Shown here piece after piece: positions 34,629 through 43,269 of a DNA stretch of 64,000 nucleotides; position 1 is the stretch's first letter, and every line of letters begins with the position of its first letter. Made by a program: the position numbers and the translations under genes. The stretch is taken from positions 62,001 to 126,000 of the forward strand of contig NZ_CP060394.1 of the NCBI RefSeq assembly GCF_014274465.1, written 5' to 3'. The notes below the pieces were generated by a model that had not been told where the DNA came from, made no database searches, and saw nothing but the letters and a program-made list of their open reading frames with translations. Source of the DNA: Alloacidobacterium dinghuense (lineage in GTDB: Bacteria > Acidobacteriota > Terriglobia > Terriglobales > Acidobacteriaceae).

Positions 34629-36107
34629 TCACGCCCGTCCTGCAGTCGTTTCGGCCGTCGCGCTCTTGCGGGCCTCAACGTCGAAAATCTCAGGGTCAGG
34701 ATTCTCGAAGAACTCAGCATGGAGCGAGCGTACTGCCTCGTCTGCATCGTCTTCGTCGATCATGAAGCTCATGTTAATTTCTGACGCTCCCTGCGAGATC
34801 ATCCGAATGTTGATGTGGTGAATCGCCCCGAAGACGCGCCCTGCAATTCCGTTTTGCCCGCGGATATTCTCACCCACCATACAGACCAGCGCCTTGCGGC
34901 CTTCGTATTTCACATCGGCCAGTCTGCTCAAATCGGCAGCAATCTCCGGAATTTTCTCGTTGGTATCGACCGTAAGCGAAACGCTCACCTCAGAAGTAGA
35001 AACCATATCGACCGGGCACTTGTGCTTATCGAAGACATCGAAGATCGCCTTTAAATACCCATGCGACATCAACATGCGGCTCGCAACCACGTCGATAATA
35101 GTCAGCCGCTTCTTGACTGCGATCGATTTGAAGGGACTATTGCAATGTGGCGCAAGCGAAATGATGCGTGTCCCCTCATTTTCCGGATTGCGCGAGTTCA
35201 GTACCAGCACCGGAATATTTTTCTGGACCGCTGGGAGGATCGTAGCCGGATGAAGCACCTTTGCGCCGAAGTAAGCCAACTCCGCCGCTTCTTCAAAGCT
35301 GATCGTCTTTACCCGCAGAGCATCCGGGCAGGCACGCGGGTCAGCGGTCATAATGCCATTCACATCGGTCCAGATTTCGATGGCCTCGGCATGCAACCCA
35401 CCGCCAACAAGTGCGGCTGTAAAGTCTGATCCGCCGCGCCCGAGCGTCGTCGTTACGCCTTTTTCTGTCGAGCCGATGAAGCCGCCCATCACCACGGTCT
35501 TGCTCTCCGCAGCCAGCGGAAGCACGTGCTCCTTCAGGCGTTCTTCAATTAAGGCGTCCTGCGGAATCGCCTTGCCGTGCTGCGCGTCGGTGATGATACA
35601 GACACGCGAATCGACATGAACCCCATCCAGCCCGCGCGCAGCAAAAGCTTCGGCAATCATGCGACTTGAAAGCCGCTCGCCATAGGAGACAATCATGTCG
35701 CTGATGCGCGGCGTTAACTCACCGACAGCCGCCAGGCCCCGCAAAATCTCATCGACCGCGTCGAATTCAATGTCAATCCACGTTTGCGTTGCAGCGTACG
35801 CGGCGCCAGTAAGGTTGGTGCATTGCGAAGCATCTTCGCCGCGTGCTTGTGCCGTGAGGCGGCAGGCAACTTCCTTGTGACGGCTGCGAAGACGCGCCGT
35901 GATTGCCAGCGCACCGCTGCGATCACCCCGTGAAGCTGCGCTGGCAGCGGCCAACAACTGATCGGTGACCTTGGCCATTGCGCTGACCACGACGATAGGC
36001 TGTAAGCCCTTCTTACGCTTGCCAGCAACGATTCCAGCCGTCCGGTGGATGGCCACTGAATCTTCGACGGAGGTGCCGCCGAACTTCATCACAACGAGTT
36101 TCTTCAT
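34629..36107 (-). CDS. lysC: aspartate kinase
   Basis: The 492-residue enzyme phosphorylates aspartate, the first step to lysine, threonine and methionine. KFGGTSV at about 8-14, SGRGGSDFTAAL-like TTLGRGGSDFTAALV, and the DPRACPDA segment identify the amino-acid kinase domain. The C-terminal part holds two ACT domains (MVSTSEVSVSLTVDTNE and ALVCMVGENI), usually the site of lysine or threonine feedback. ATG 36107 overlaps the asd stop in an ATGA junction, giving translational coupling. The longer reading from 36236 is rejected. Confidence 0.95.
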   Translation of the reverse strand: MKKLVVMKFGGTSVEDSVAIHRTAGIVAGKRKKGLQPIVVVSAMAKVTDQLLAAASAASRGDRSGALAITARLRSRHKEVACRLTAQARGEDASQCTNLTGAAYAATQTWIDIEFDAVDEILRGLAAVGELTPRISDMIVSYGERLSSRMIAEAFAARGLDGVHVDSRVCIITDAQHGKAIPQDALIEERLKEHVLPLAAESKTVVMGGFIGSTEKGVTTTLGRGGSDFTAALVGGGLHAEAIEIWTDVNGIMTADPRACPDALRVKTISFEEAAELAYFGAKVLHPATILPAVQKNIPVLVLNSRNPENEGTRIISLAPHCNSPFKSIAVKKRLTIIDVVASRMLMSHGYLKAIFDVFDKHKCPVDMVSTSEVSVSLTVDTNEKIPEIAADLSRLADVKYEGRKALVCMVGENIRGQNGIAGRVFGAIHHINIRMISQGASEINMSFMIDEDDADEAVRSLHAEFFENPDPEIFDVEARKSATAETTAGRA

Positions 36108-37168
36108 GCCGTGACCGCCACCGGATCTAGCTTCCCAAGCGACACGAGCAACTCTGCATTCAGCAGTGCGGCTCCGGCCGCTCCGCGAATCGTATTGTGC
36201 GAGAGCACCGTGAACTTCCAGTCCAGCAGTGGACAAGGTCGTAACCTTCCAACCGTCGAAGCCATGCCGTTGCCGCGCATCCGGTCGAGGCGCGGCTGCG
36301 GACGATCATCCGCTGAGACGAATTCAATCGGCTGTGCCGGAGCAGTAGGCAAGTTCTGCCCAGCAAGAGGCTTGAAGTCGCCCCATGCAGCCAGAATCTC
36401 TTCCCTCGTCGCAGGCTTGCGCAGCTTGACGCTAACGCTTTCCGTGTGACCATCTTCGACAGGAACGCGATTGCAATGCGCTGAGATTTTTGCAGCCAGG
36501 GATTCGATCCGGCTCCCCTTAAGCGAACCCAGCAGCTTTAGCGTTTCTTCCTGCATCTTCTCTTCTTCGCTCTTGATGTAGGGAACGACGTTGCCGAGAA
36601 TATCAAGCGAAGCTACGCCCGGATAGCCCGCGCCGCTCACCGCCTGCATGGTGCTGACGAAGATCGATTCGATGCCGAAGCGCTCCTCAAGCGGCTTCAG
36701 CGCCAGTACGAGGCCGATCGCAGAGCAGTTTGGATTCGTAACGATGTATCCACCCGACTGTTTGCGCCAGCTCTGATTTTCGAGCAGTGGCAGATGATCG
36801 GCGTTTACCTCGGGAATCACGAGCGGCACATCTTCCTGCATGCGGAAGGCGCTGGAGTTGGAGATAACAGCGCAGCCGGCGGCAGCAAACTTCGGTTCCA
36901 GATCTCGGGCAATATCCGAATCGAGTGCGGCAAAAACAACTTTGGGAGCACCTTCAGGTGTCGCGGGTGACACCGGCATCTTCGCAATGTGCGCAGGCAG
37001 CGTGGTGTCGAGCTTCCATTTCACGGCATCGCCATAGCTCTTGCCGCTCGACTTGTCGCTGGCCGCAAGCCACGCTATTTCGAACCACGGATGATGCTCA
37101 AGGAGCTGAATGAAACGCTGGCCGACCATCCCGGTCGCGCCAAGAATGCCGATTTTCTGCCGCCGCAT
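36104..37168 (-). CDS. asd: aspartate-semialdehyde dehydrogenase
   Basis: The 354-residue enzyme makes aspartate semialdehyde from aspartyl phosphate with NADPH. GATGMVGQRFI at the N-terminus binds nucleotide, the catalytic Cys lies in TNPNCSAIGLV, and the substrate-binding His lies in the AHCNRVPVEDGHTE region. The sequence is of the longer fungal/archaeal-type branch by eye. ATG 37168 with AAAGAGG upstream starts the Rossmann strand; the longer 402-residue reading is rejected. It is the first gene of the lysine run. Confidence 0.94.
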   Translation of the reverse strand: MRRQKIGILGATGMVGQRFIQLLEHHPWFEIAWLAASDKSSGKSYGDAVKWKLDTTLPAHIAKMPVSPATPEGAPKVVFAALDSDIARDLEPKFAAAGCAVISNSSAFRMQEDVPLVIPEVNADHLPLLENQSWRKQSGGYIVTNPNCSAIGLVLALKPLEERFGIESIFVSTMQAVSGAGYPGVASLDILGNVVPYIKSEEEKMQEETLKLLGSLKGSRIESLAAKISAHCNRVPVEDGHTESVSVKLRKPATREEILAAWGDFKPLAGQNLPTAPAQPIEFVSADDRPQPRLDRMRGNGMASTVGRLRPCPLLDWKFTVLSHNTIRGAAGAALLNAELLVSLGKLDPVAVTA

Positions 37169-37228
37169 GTGCCTCTTTCCGCCAGCGAGGATGTACACCA
37201 AATGTCCAAAAAACGCTTGCGCAATGGA

Positions 37229-37257
37229 CTGTTCGCTGTACTGAACAGTGTAACTGT
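37229..37257 (-). promoter_or_regulatory. overlapping inverted repeats upstream of asd
   Basis: CTGTTC (37229-37234) pairs with GAACAG (37243-37248), while ACAGT (37245-37249) also pairs with ACTGT (37253-37257). The two pairings share bases 37245-37248, so they are mutually exclusive. The element is about 60 bases upstream of asd and could be a repressor site or attenuator. No known lysine riboswitch pattern was recognised. Confidence 0.4.
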
Positions 37258-37321
37258 TTGCGGCACGCAGTTGAACCCCGTTCCTAACTGCGGAACCATC
37301 GCAGCCAAGCAAAAGTGCAAG

Positions 37322-38080
37322 TTACTTCGCTGCAAAGCTGAAGTCCAGCGACGCGGTTTGCTTCGAAGTGACCGTCACAGTCGTTGGCTGCTCACCCAGA
37401 ACTTCATGATCCGCCACAACGGTATAAGTCCCGGGCGGCAATCCCTTGATTTCGAAGTGGCCATCCGCATCGCTGACCGAGAAGAACGGGTTTGCCACCA
37501 CGTTGATGAAGGCCTGCATCCAGGGATGGTTATTACAGCGCACCGGAATCATCAACTCCGGCTGGCTGAAGACACGCGATTCGGCGCCGCCGTTCGGTGG
37601 CTGTGAGATATCAACCGTTTGATTACCGCCAACAGTTGGCAGCATATGGATGTTATGCATCGTCGGATCGCTGTTCGTGAAGCTGATCGATTGCCCGACC
37701 ATCGCACCCACAACGTGGGGCGTATAGCGGCATCCCTTTTGATCGATCACCACGGGCGTCGAAGGTGCGGGGTAAATCCTGGTTCCCAGCCCATCCTTTA
37801 CGTAGACAAAGACATTCTGCAGGTTGCCATTCTTGCCCACATATTGCTCTGTGAAGTTGGTCGGGCCAAGGTTGCAGGCTGGGTCCTGCGCCATGTCGAT
37901 CTGCACCGGAGCAGGCATTTTCCCGGAGAGATGAATCGTTCCGCTGATCGTTCCCGCGGTGTTCCAGTCGATCTGCGTGTAGGTACCCGTCTTTTCTGAC
38001 TGGTCCGCAGGCTTCTTGCAGCCTGCTGTGGCAAGCAGCAGAAGGCATACGCCCGCCGCTGCACCTTTCGCATATTTCAT
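37322..38080 (-). CDS. cupredoxin-like lipoprotein with carboxypeptidase-regulatory domain
   Basis: The 252-residue protein has a lipobox ending at Cys21. A cupredoxin-like domain follows, with possible copper ligands His142 (or His145), Cys182, His185 and Met188 in MHNIHML and PVRCNNHPWM. The C-terminal beta-sandwich (FFSVSDADGHFEIKGLPPGTYTVVADHE) is carboxypeptidase-regulatory-like. The set H-C-H-M matches plastocyanin/azurin centres, so periplasmic electron transfer or copper binding is plausible. It starts 44 bases after the isocitrate dehydrogenase stop and may be cotranscribed with it. Confidence 0.8.
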   Translation of the reverse strand: MKYAKGAAAGVCLLLLATAGCKKPADQSEKTGTYTQIDWNTAGTISGTIHLSGKMPAPVQIDMAQDPACNLGPTNFTEQYVGKNGNLQNVFVYVKDGLGTRIYPAPSTPVVIDQKGCRYTPHVVGAMVGQSISFTNSDPTMHNIHMLPTVGGNQTVDISQPPNGGAESRVFSQPELMIPVRCNNHPWMQAFINVVANPFFSVSDADGHFEIKGLPPGTYTVVADHEVLGEQPTTVTVTSKQTASLDFSFAAK

Positions 38081-38124
38081 TTCATTGAACTCCGCATTTG
38101 TGAGAAAAGTGCTTGGGCTGGGAC

Positions 38125-39147
38125 TTATGCTGCTTCTTCGATGGCCTTCACTACAGCATCAGCGAATGCCTTCGTGCCACTGGACCCGCCCACATCGCGC
38201 GTGAGCGTCTTCTTCTCGGTGTAGACCTTTTCCAAAGCCTCCTGCACCTTATCGGCAGCCTCTTCTTCATCGATATGCCGCAGCATGAGAACCGCCGACT
38301 GTAAGAGCGCCGTCGGGTTGGCAATGTCCTTTCCCGCGATGTCCGGGGCAGACCCGTGTACGGCCTCAAAGATCGCAGTCTCGACCCCAAGGTTCGCCCC
38401 CGGAACCAGCCCCAGGCCGCCAACAAAGGCGGCGCACAGGTCGCTGACAATATCACCGTAGAGGTTTCCAAGCAGAAGCATGTCGTATTGGTAGGGATTC
38501 ATCACCAGCTGCATGCAGGTGTTGTCCACGATGTGCTCGCCGTAGGTGATCTCGGGAAAGCCCTTGGCGACCTCGCGCGCGCACTTTAGAAACAGGCCAT
38601 CGGAGAGCTTCATGATGTTGGCCTTGTGAATCGCGTGAATTTTCTTGCGATTCGCTTTACGCGCGTAGTCGAAGGCAAACTGCGCAATGCGCGTCGAGGC
38701 CTTGGCCGTAATCACCTTCAACGATTCAACCACGCCCGGCACCACTTCATGCTCAAGACCAACGTAAAGATCTTCGGTGTTTTCGCGAATAATCACCAAA
38801 TCGACATTCGGGTAGCGCGTCTCCAGACCGGGCAGGTTCTTGATCGGCCGGAAGTTCGCATAGAGTTCGAACTTCTTCCGCAGCGTCACGTTGATGGAAG
38901 GAAAGCCGCCTCCAACCGGGGTCGTGACTGGACCCTTTAGGGCAAGCTTGTTGCGCTCAATCGATTCATACAATTCCTTCGGAATATATTCCTTGTGTTT
39001 CTCAAACGCTTCCGCTCCTGCGGCAAAGCGTTCCCATTCGAACTTTATCCCCGTAGTTTCCAGAATGCGGACCACCGCTTCGGTTACCTCCGGCCCAATG
39101 CCGTCTCCGGGAATCAACGTTACTTTGTGTGCTTTTTTCTCAGTCAT
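38125..39147 (-). CDS. icd: NAD-dependent isocitrate dehydrogenase
   Basis: The 340-residue decarboxylating dehydrogenase oxidises isocitrate to 2-oxoglutarate in the TCA cycle. LIPGDGIGPEV starts the fold, SINVTLRKKFELYANFRP holds the substrate Ser and Arg residues, and VHGSAPDIAGKDIANPTAL includes the Asp-Ile pair that favours NAD over NADP in this family. Homoisocitrate and 3-isopropylmalate dehydrogenases are relatives, but the SINVTLR region favours NAD-isocitrate dehydrogenase. It is upstream of the cupredoxin gene. Confidence 0.87.
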   Translation of the reverse strand: MTEKKAHKVTLIPGDGIGPEVTEAVVRILETTGIKFEWERFAAGAEAFEKHKEYIPKELYESIERNKLALKGPVTTPVGGGFPSINVTLRKKFELYANFRPIKNLPGLETRYPNVDLVIIRENTEDLYVGLEHEVVPGVVESLKVITAKASTRIAQFAFDYARKANRKKIHAIHKANIMKLSDGLFLKCAREVAKGFPEITYGEHIVDNTCMQLVMNPYQYDMLLLGNLYGDIVSDLCAAFVGGLGLVPGANLGVETAIFEAVHGSAPDIAGKDIANPTALLQSAVLMLRHIDEEEAADKVQEALEKVYTEKKTLTRDVGGSSGTKAFADAVVKAIEEAA

Positions 39148-39197
39148 AATCTTTCAAAATCGTTAAGGCAGAAGGTCGTGGCAAAGAACAAGACTTG

Positions 39198-39683
39198 TTA
39201 GCTCGCCGACTTGTTCTTCTTCCCCTGCTCCTTCCCGCTCAGTAACTGCTCTAACTCTTCCTTGAATTCGCGAACATCCTTAAAGTCTCGGTACACACTG
39301 GCGAAGCGAATATAGGCCACCGTATCAAGGGCTTTGAGCTTGTTCATCAACAGTTCGCCAAGCTCGGTCGTCGTCCGCTCGCGCTCGGGCGAATCGATTA
39401 CGAATGTCTCCGCCTCATCCACCAGCGATTCCATCTTGCTCGCCGAAATGGGCCGCTTCTCGCACGCATGGAGCAGTCCGCTCAAAACCTTCTGGCGTTC
39501 AAACTTCTCCCGACGCCCGTCCTTTTTCACCACCATATAAGGAATCTCGTCGATGCGTTCATAGGTGGTAAAGCGCTTGTTGCAGCGTTCACACTCGCGC
39601 CGCCGCCGAATCGAATCGGCTTCTTTACTTTCGCGCGAGTCCACCACACGGTCTTGCGCAAACCCGCAGTAAGGACACTTCAT
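39198..39683 (-). CDS. nrdR: transcriptional repressor NrdR
   Basis: The 161-residue repressor of ribonucleotide reductase genes has a zinc ribbon (MKCPYC and RRRECERCNKRF) and an ATP-cone domain (IPYMVVKKDGRREKFERQKVL) that senses dATP/ATP. It would bind NrdR boxes at nrd promoters elsewhere in the genome. ATG 39683 starts at the zinc ribbon, and the longer 193-residue reading from 39779 is rejected. It lies upstream of the isocitrate dehydrogenase gene on the same strand. Confidence 0.96.
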   Translation of the reverse strand: MKCPYCGFAQDRVVDSRESKEADSIRRRRECERCNKRFTTYERIDEIPYMVVKKDGRREKFERQKVLSGLLHACEKRPISASKMESLVDEAETFVIDSPERERTTTELGELLMNKLKALDTVAYIRFASVYRDFKDVREFKEELEQLLSGKEQGKKNKSAS

Positions 39684-39821
39684 TTTGTCTGCTTTGATTC
39701 TAACAGTGGAACTATTACACGCTGACTGCTCTGCCAGCCTCGAGCCAGAGCAACCGATCACTCGAACCGGTGTCAGCAAATGTCCGAGGAATCACATCGC
39801 GCAATTCGGAGAAAGACAGAG

Positions 39822-40283
39822 TCACAGCGCTTTGCGTGCCGCACGCCGCACCGAGTCTGTTACCACCCCATAGACCGCGTGCGAAACCCACTCACCGATG
39901 CGCTCCCGCGCAGGCTGCGATTCCGTTGGTGCAGACAGCCCCATCTTAGGCAGCAGCGATTCATGCGTGATCTTGTTCAGGGTGATACCGAAGGCGGCGC
40001 CTTTCCAGGCACCGAGGGACGGTTCGTATTCGACCATTGCCCCATATACCGCTCCCGCCAGCGCGCCAAAAGCCCAATGGATGCTATCCAGAGCGGCCTG
40101 TTTTTCTTCAGGGGCAATTGGGTGTCCAGCCACGCGTTCCGCCAGCACAATGGTAGGAGGTGTTTGTCCGGCAGCGCGCGGCGGAAAGATACCTTCAGCG
40201 ACGAGCTTCGCCCCAGCCCCGGCCAAACCGCCGATCAATCCGGCCAAAGCGCCTTTCAATGCCGATCGTTCTCCCTCTGCCAT
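39822..40283 (-). CDS. DUF1440 membrane protein
   Basis: The 153-residue protein has glycine/alanine-rich hydrophobic segments (LAGLIGGLAGAGAKLVAEG, IHWAFGALAGAVYGAMVEY, HAVYGVVTDSVRRA) characteristic of DUF1440, related to E. coli YagU, an inner-membrane protein. Three or four membrane helices are likely. Function is not assigned. It is 54 bases from the flippase-like gene on the same strand. Confidence 0.72.
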   Translation of the reverse strand: MAEGERSALKGALAGLIGGLAGAGAKLVAEGIFPPRAAGQTPPTIVLAERVAGHPIAPEEKQAALDSIHWAFGALAGAVYGAMVEYEPSLGAWKGAAFGITLNKITHESLLPKMGLSAPTESQPARERIGEWVSHAVYGVVTDSVRRAARKAL

Positions 40284-40337
40284 AGCTCTTGAGATGCGAA
40301 AACTAGCAGTCCTGAGGCATTTTTCAAGTACGTTACG

Positions 40338-41420
40338 TTAGCCCGCCGACTCACTCACTTGATGATGCTCATGTTGCGTGGCAATTTCTTCGCCTGCATG
40401 TTCGCTCTCTTCCGTTACCTTTTTCAAGGAGACATGCTCAAACCGTGCCCAGATCAGTCCAAGCGGAATCACGCTCAGAAAAGTCACCAGCAGCAAAACT
40501 GCGCCACAGCCCAGCGCAGGCTCCCACGGCACTTTGAAGAAGGCCTGCATCGCCGCCGTCGTCAGTCCGATCTGAGTAAACCATCCCACCACTGGCAACG
40601 TAATAATCGAGCTGCCCATACTCGCAGCCATCAGCAGCATGCACTGCGCAAGATGCATGTTGGCCAGGATCGGTTCAGCTACGAACGCACGCGCAGTTTC
40701 GAGATAAGCAAAGGCAATCATGCTCCAGTGAATCAGGGAAATCACAACCACTAGAAGGAGATCGCCCATGGAGCCGATTGCGTTGAGTCCGTCGCGAAAA
40801 CCCAGGACCTTCTCCGCAATTTGCTCCCCCAAACGCGGCGAAAGCGCGGCGAAAGCGCGACCCAAAACTCTCGCAACGGCTCTGCCCGAAACCCGCACAA
40901 ACACGGTAAACAACGCCAGGAAAACAGCCACGAGCAATCCACCCAGCGCTGCCTTGTTGATGAGATCCGGGCGCGGCAGCGAATGCCGGTCAGGTGAAAA
41001 CAGTAGCACGGTCGAAAAAATCAGCGCCATCGCACCCATATCGAACATGCGCTCGACCGTGTACACGGCAATCTGCGCGCTCAGCGGAATCTGCGTACGT
41101 CGAGAGACCAAGTAAGGCCGTACAAGGTCGGCGAGGCGCCCGAAGAGCGCGACGCCAGTAAATCCAATCACCATAGAGCCGATCAGCTCAAAAGGCGAAA
41201 CATGCTTTGTGGGTTTCAAGAAAATGGACCATCGCACCGCACGCAGGCAGTACGCGAGCCAGATCAGAGCAATTCCTACTCCGATCCGTGTCCAGTCAGC
41301 CTGCTTCAGCTGATGCAGGAAAACATCCCAACGAAAATTAATGCGGTTCCGTGCTACCAGAACCACCGCGATCAGCACCGCCAGGGCCACCGCCCAGAAT
41401 ATCCAGTTCTTTTTCTTCAA
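40338..41420 (-). CDS. lysylphosphatidylglycerol synthase-type flippase-like membrane protein
   Basis: The 360-residue integral membrane protein has about eight helices. LIWLAYCLRAVRWSIFL and GFTGVALFGRLADLVRPYLVSRRTQIPLSAQIAVYTVERMFD match the UPF0104/MprF flippase-like family, which moves lipids across membranes or synthesises aminoacylated phospholipids. The synthase domain of MprF is absent, so this is the flippase-like half only. The start is TTG 41420 with AAGGA about 10 bases upstream. It precedes the lytic transglycosylase gene with about 95 bases between. Confidence 0.85.
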   Translation of the reverse strand: MKKKNWIFWAVALAVLIAVVLVARNRINFRWDVFLHQLKQADWTRIGVGIALIWLAYCLRAVRWSIFLKPTKHVSPFELIGSMVIGFTGVALFGRLADLVRPYLVSRRTQIPLSAQIAVYTVERMFDMGAMALIFSTVLLFSPDRHSLPRPDLINKAALGGLLVAVFLALFTVFVRVSGRAVARVLGRAFAALSPRLGEQIAEKVLGFRDGLNAIGSMGDLLLVVVISLIHWSMIAFAYLETARAFVAEPILANMHLAQCMLLMAASMGSSIITLPVVGWFTQIGLTTAAMQAFFKVPWEPALGCGAVLLLVTFLSVIPLGLIWARFEHVSLKKVTEESEHAGEEIATQHEHHQVSESAG

Positions 41421-41514
41421 ACGATTTTGTTCCTTAACAATTTGTTGCGGTTAGAACGACGAGAGGTGCTCATCCTGAGGAAATCAGGCTAGAGGCATGC
41501 TGCGTCAATACGAT

Positions 41515-42240
41515 TTAGCGCCCAACCGCAGGCTTTATGCTAGCAACCTGCTTCTGCTCTGCCATCCGAGCCGCGTAGCGCCGGTTGAATTCATGAATCA
41601 CCCGCGCGACGTAGGCCCGCGTTTCCCTGTAAGGTGGAATCCCGTGCCACCGATCCACCGCCGCCGGGCCCGCGTTATACGCTGCCAGCGCCAACGCCAG
41701 ATTGTCGTGATACTTCTTCAATAAAGAATCGAGGTACGCCGTTCCGCCATTGATATTGGCGCCAGGAGCAAAGCTGTTGTCGACTCCGAGGTCCGCAGCC
41801 GTCTTCGGCATCAACTGCATCAACCCTTGTGCCCCTGTGCGGCTTACCGCATGCGGATTACCACCACTCTCAGCCCGCACCACGCTCGCGAGTAGGTCGA
41901 CATCAAGATCGTGCGCTTCGCCGGCCCGCGCCAGCATCTCGTGCATCGCCTGATAAGTGAGCTTTTCATCTTCGGCAGTTGCAGCGTGCTTAGAATTCTG
42001 AGCTTTGGGCAGATCCACATGCTCAACGCCAACAATCTCGCCCGTGTCAACATCAACAAAATTCGTGCTGCCGGAATCAAGAAATAGCCGGACCCGTTCG
42101 CCATCCGCCTGTTGATGGTCGCAAATCAGATCGAAACCGTTCCTCAGCGTCACATGCTCTGCAGCGCGAGCAGGCGCATGCGATGCGAGCAACGCACCAC
42201 CGATCAAGATTCCGCCGAAAATCTCCCGGGTCCGCTGCAT
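41515..42240 (-). CDS. lytic transglycosylase (SLT domain)
   Basis: The 241-residue secreted protein has a signal peptide (MQRTREIFGGILIGGALLASHAPARA). A short beta segment follows, containing FVDVDTGEIVGVE, then a soluble-lytic-transglycosylase domain with RAESGGNPHAVS (catalytic Glu), GAQGLMQLMPKTA and ALAAYNAGP. It cleaves peptidoglycan glycan strands in the periplasm. ATG 42240 is 5 bases after the HAD gene stop, so the two genes are probably coupled. The longer reading from 42351 overlaps the HAD gene and is rejected. Confidence 0.9.
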   Translation of the reverse strand: MQRTREIFGGILIGGALLASHAPARAAEHVTLRNGFDLICDHQQADGERVRLFLDSGSTNFVDVDTGEIVGVEHVDLPKAQNSKHAATAEDEKLTYQAMHEMLARAGEAHDLDVDLLASVVRAESGGNPHAVSRTGAQGLMQLMPKTAADLGVDNSFAPGANINGGTAYLDSLLKKYHDNLALALAAYNAGPAAVDRWHGIPPYRETRAYVARVIHEFNRRYAARMAEQKQVASIKPAVGR

Positions 42241-42245
42241 CACGC

Positions 42246-43169
42246 TCACTCTACCATGCTCACATCGCAACCCATCGCAAATTGACTGCAAAGAATGTCC
42301 TCGATCACCTGCGCCACACCGTCCTCGTCGTTGGTGGGAGCCACATGCCAACCCCAGTCCCGTCCTTCAGCCAGCAGTTCGGACGAGGCATTCCCCATCA
42401 GCACGGGGTGTCCGGAAAATTTCAGCATTTCCAGGTCGTTGTAGTTATCGCCAACGGCCATAACCTCTTCCCGCCGCAGCCCACGCCGCGCTGACAGTCT
42501 TTGGAGGGCCACCCCTTTCGAGCACCCTGGCGGCAAGATATCAAGGATGCTCAAGTTCCTTGCCGGATAGCGCGTCTGGTGCATCTCGACCCTTTCGGCA
42601 AAAGGACTCGCCGCTAGCCATTCCTCCGCCTGATCCATCTCCTCGAGCGTGCCGCAGATCATACCCTGCACCGGAGACTCTCCTGCATCAAAGGCCCCCT
42701 CCAGCGGCCGAACTTCCTCAAGCCACGGCCTGTTCGCCTCCACCCATAGCGCAATCCGTGCGTGCAGCTGTTCCAGCGACTCAATCACCAGCTCACCTTT
42801 GCCGTCGCGGTCAAACGTGAAAACAGTCGTCCCGCCAAATTGCCGCAAAACGCCGCAAAGCCCCCGCGCCGTCTCCAAAGGAAGAAAAGCCCGCTCCATC
42901 CTCTCCCCGCCTAGAGTTCGCATAATGGTACCGTTCGAGGTGATCAGCACCGTCTCCTGATTCAGCCCGATCGGCTGAATCAGGGGAGCCGCATACGCCT
43001 GTCTCCGCCCGGTCGCAATCACAATGTCCACACCCGCCTTTTGAGCCTGACGCAGGGCAAGCCGATTGCGCTCACTGATAATGGTGCCCGTCGAAGGCAG
43101 AAGCGTTCCGTCGATATCAATGGCAATCAGTTTTACAGGGGAGCTGCTGCGGATCGGAAATTGAGACAT
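42246..43169 (-). CDS. HAD-superfamily phosphatase, Cof type
   Basis: The 307-residue protein has motif I DIDGTLLPSTG, motif II ITSNGT, and the C-terminal EVMAVGDNYNDLEML with the Asp residues that bind Mg. The inserted cap is of the Cof/Hpp (class IIB) type. Such enzymes dephosphorylate sugar phosphates or nucleotides in the cytosol; the substrate is not predictable. It is followed by the transglycosylase gene with a 5-base gap. Confidence 0.88.
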   Translation of the reverse strand: MSQFPIRSSSPVKLIAIDIDGTLLPSTGTIISERNRLALRQAQKAGVDIVIATGRRQAYAAPLIQPIGLNQETVLITSNGTIMRTLGGERMERAFLPLETARGLCGVLRQFGGTTVFTFDRDGKGELVIESLEQLHARIALWVEANRPWLEEVRPLEGAFDAGESPVQGMICGTLEEMDQAEEWLAASPFAERVEMHQTRYPARNLSILDILPPGCSKGVALQRLSARRGLRREEVMAVGDNYNDLEMLKFSGHPVLMGNASSELLAEGRDWGWHVAPTNDEDGVAQVIEDILCSQFAMGCDVSMVE

Positions 43170-43269
43170 TCCCTGATATTCTACCGGTTTTCGTGGTGTG
43201 ACATCCCGTAATACGCAGATTTCAAGGTCTTTTGGTCTACAGGAAAGCCTGACGCTTTAGCCTTAAACA

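Noticed and set aside
37229-37257. LexA box upstream of asd
   Set aside because: The CTGT and ACAG arms are not separated by 8 bases as in the E. coli-type box.
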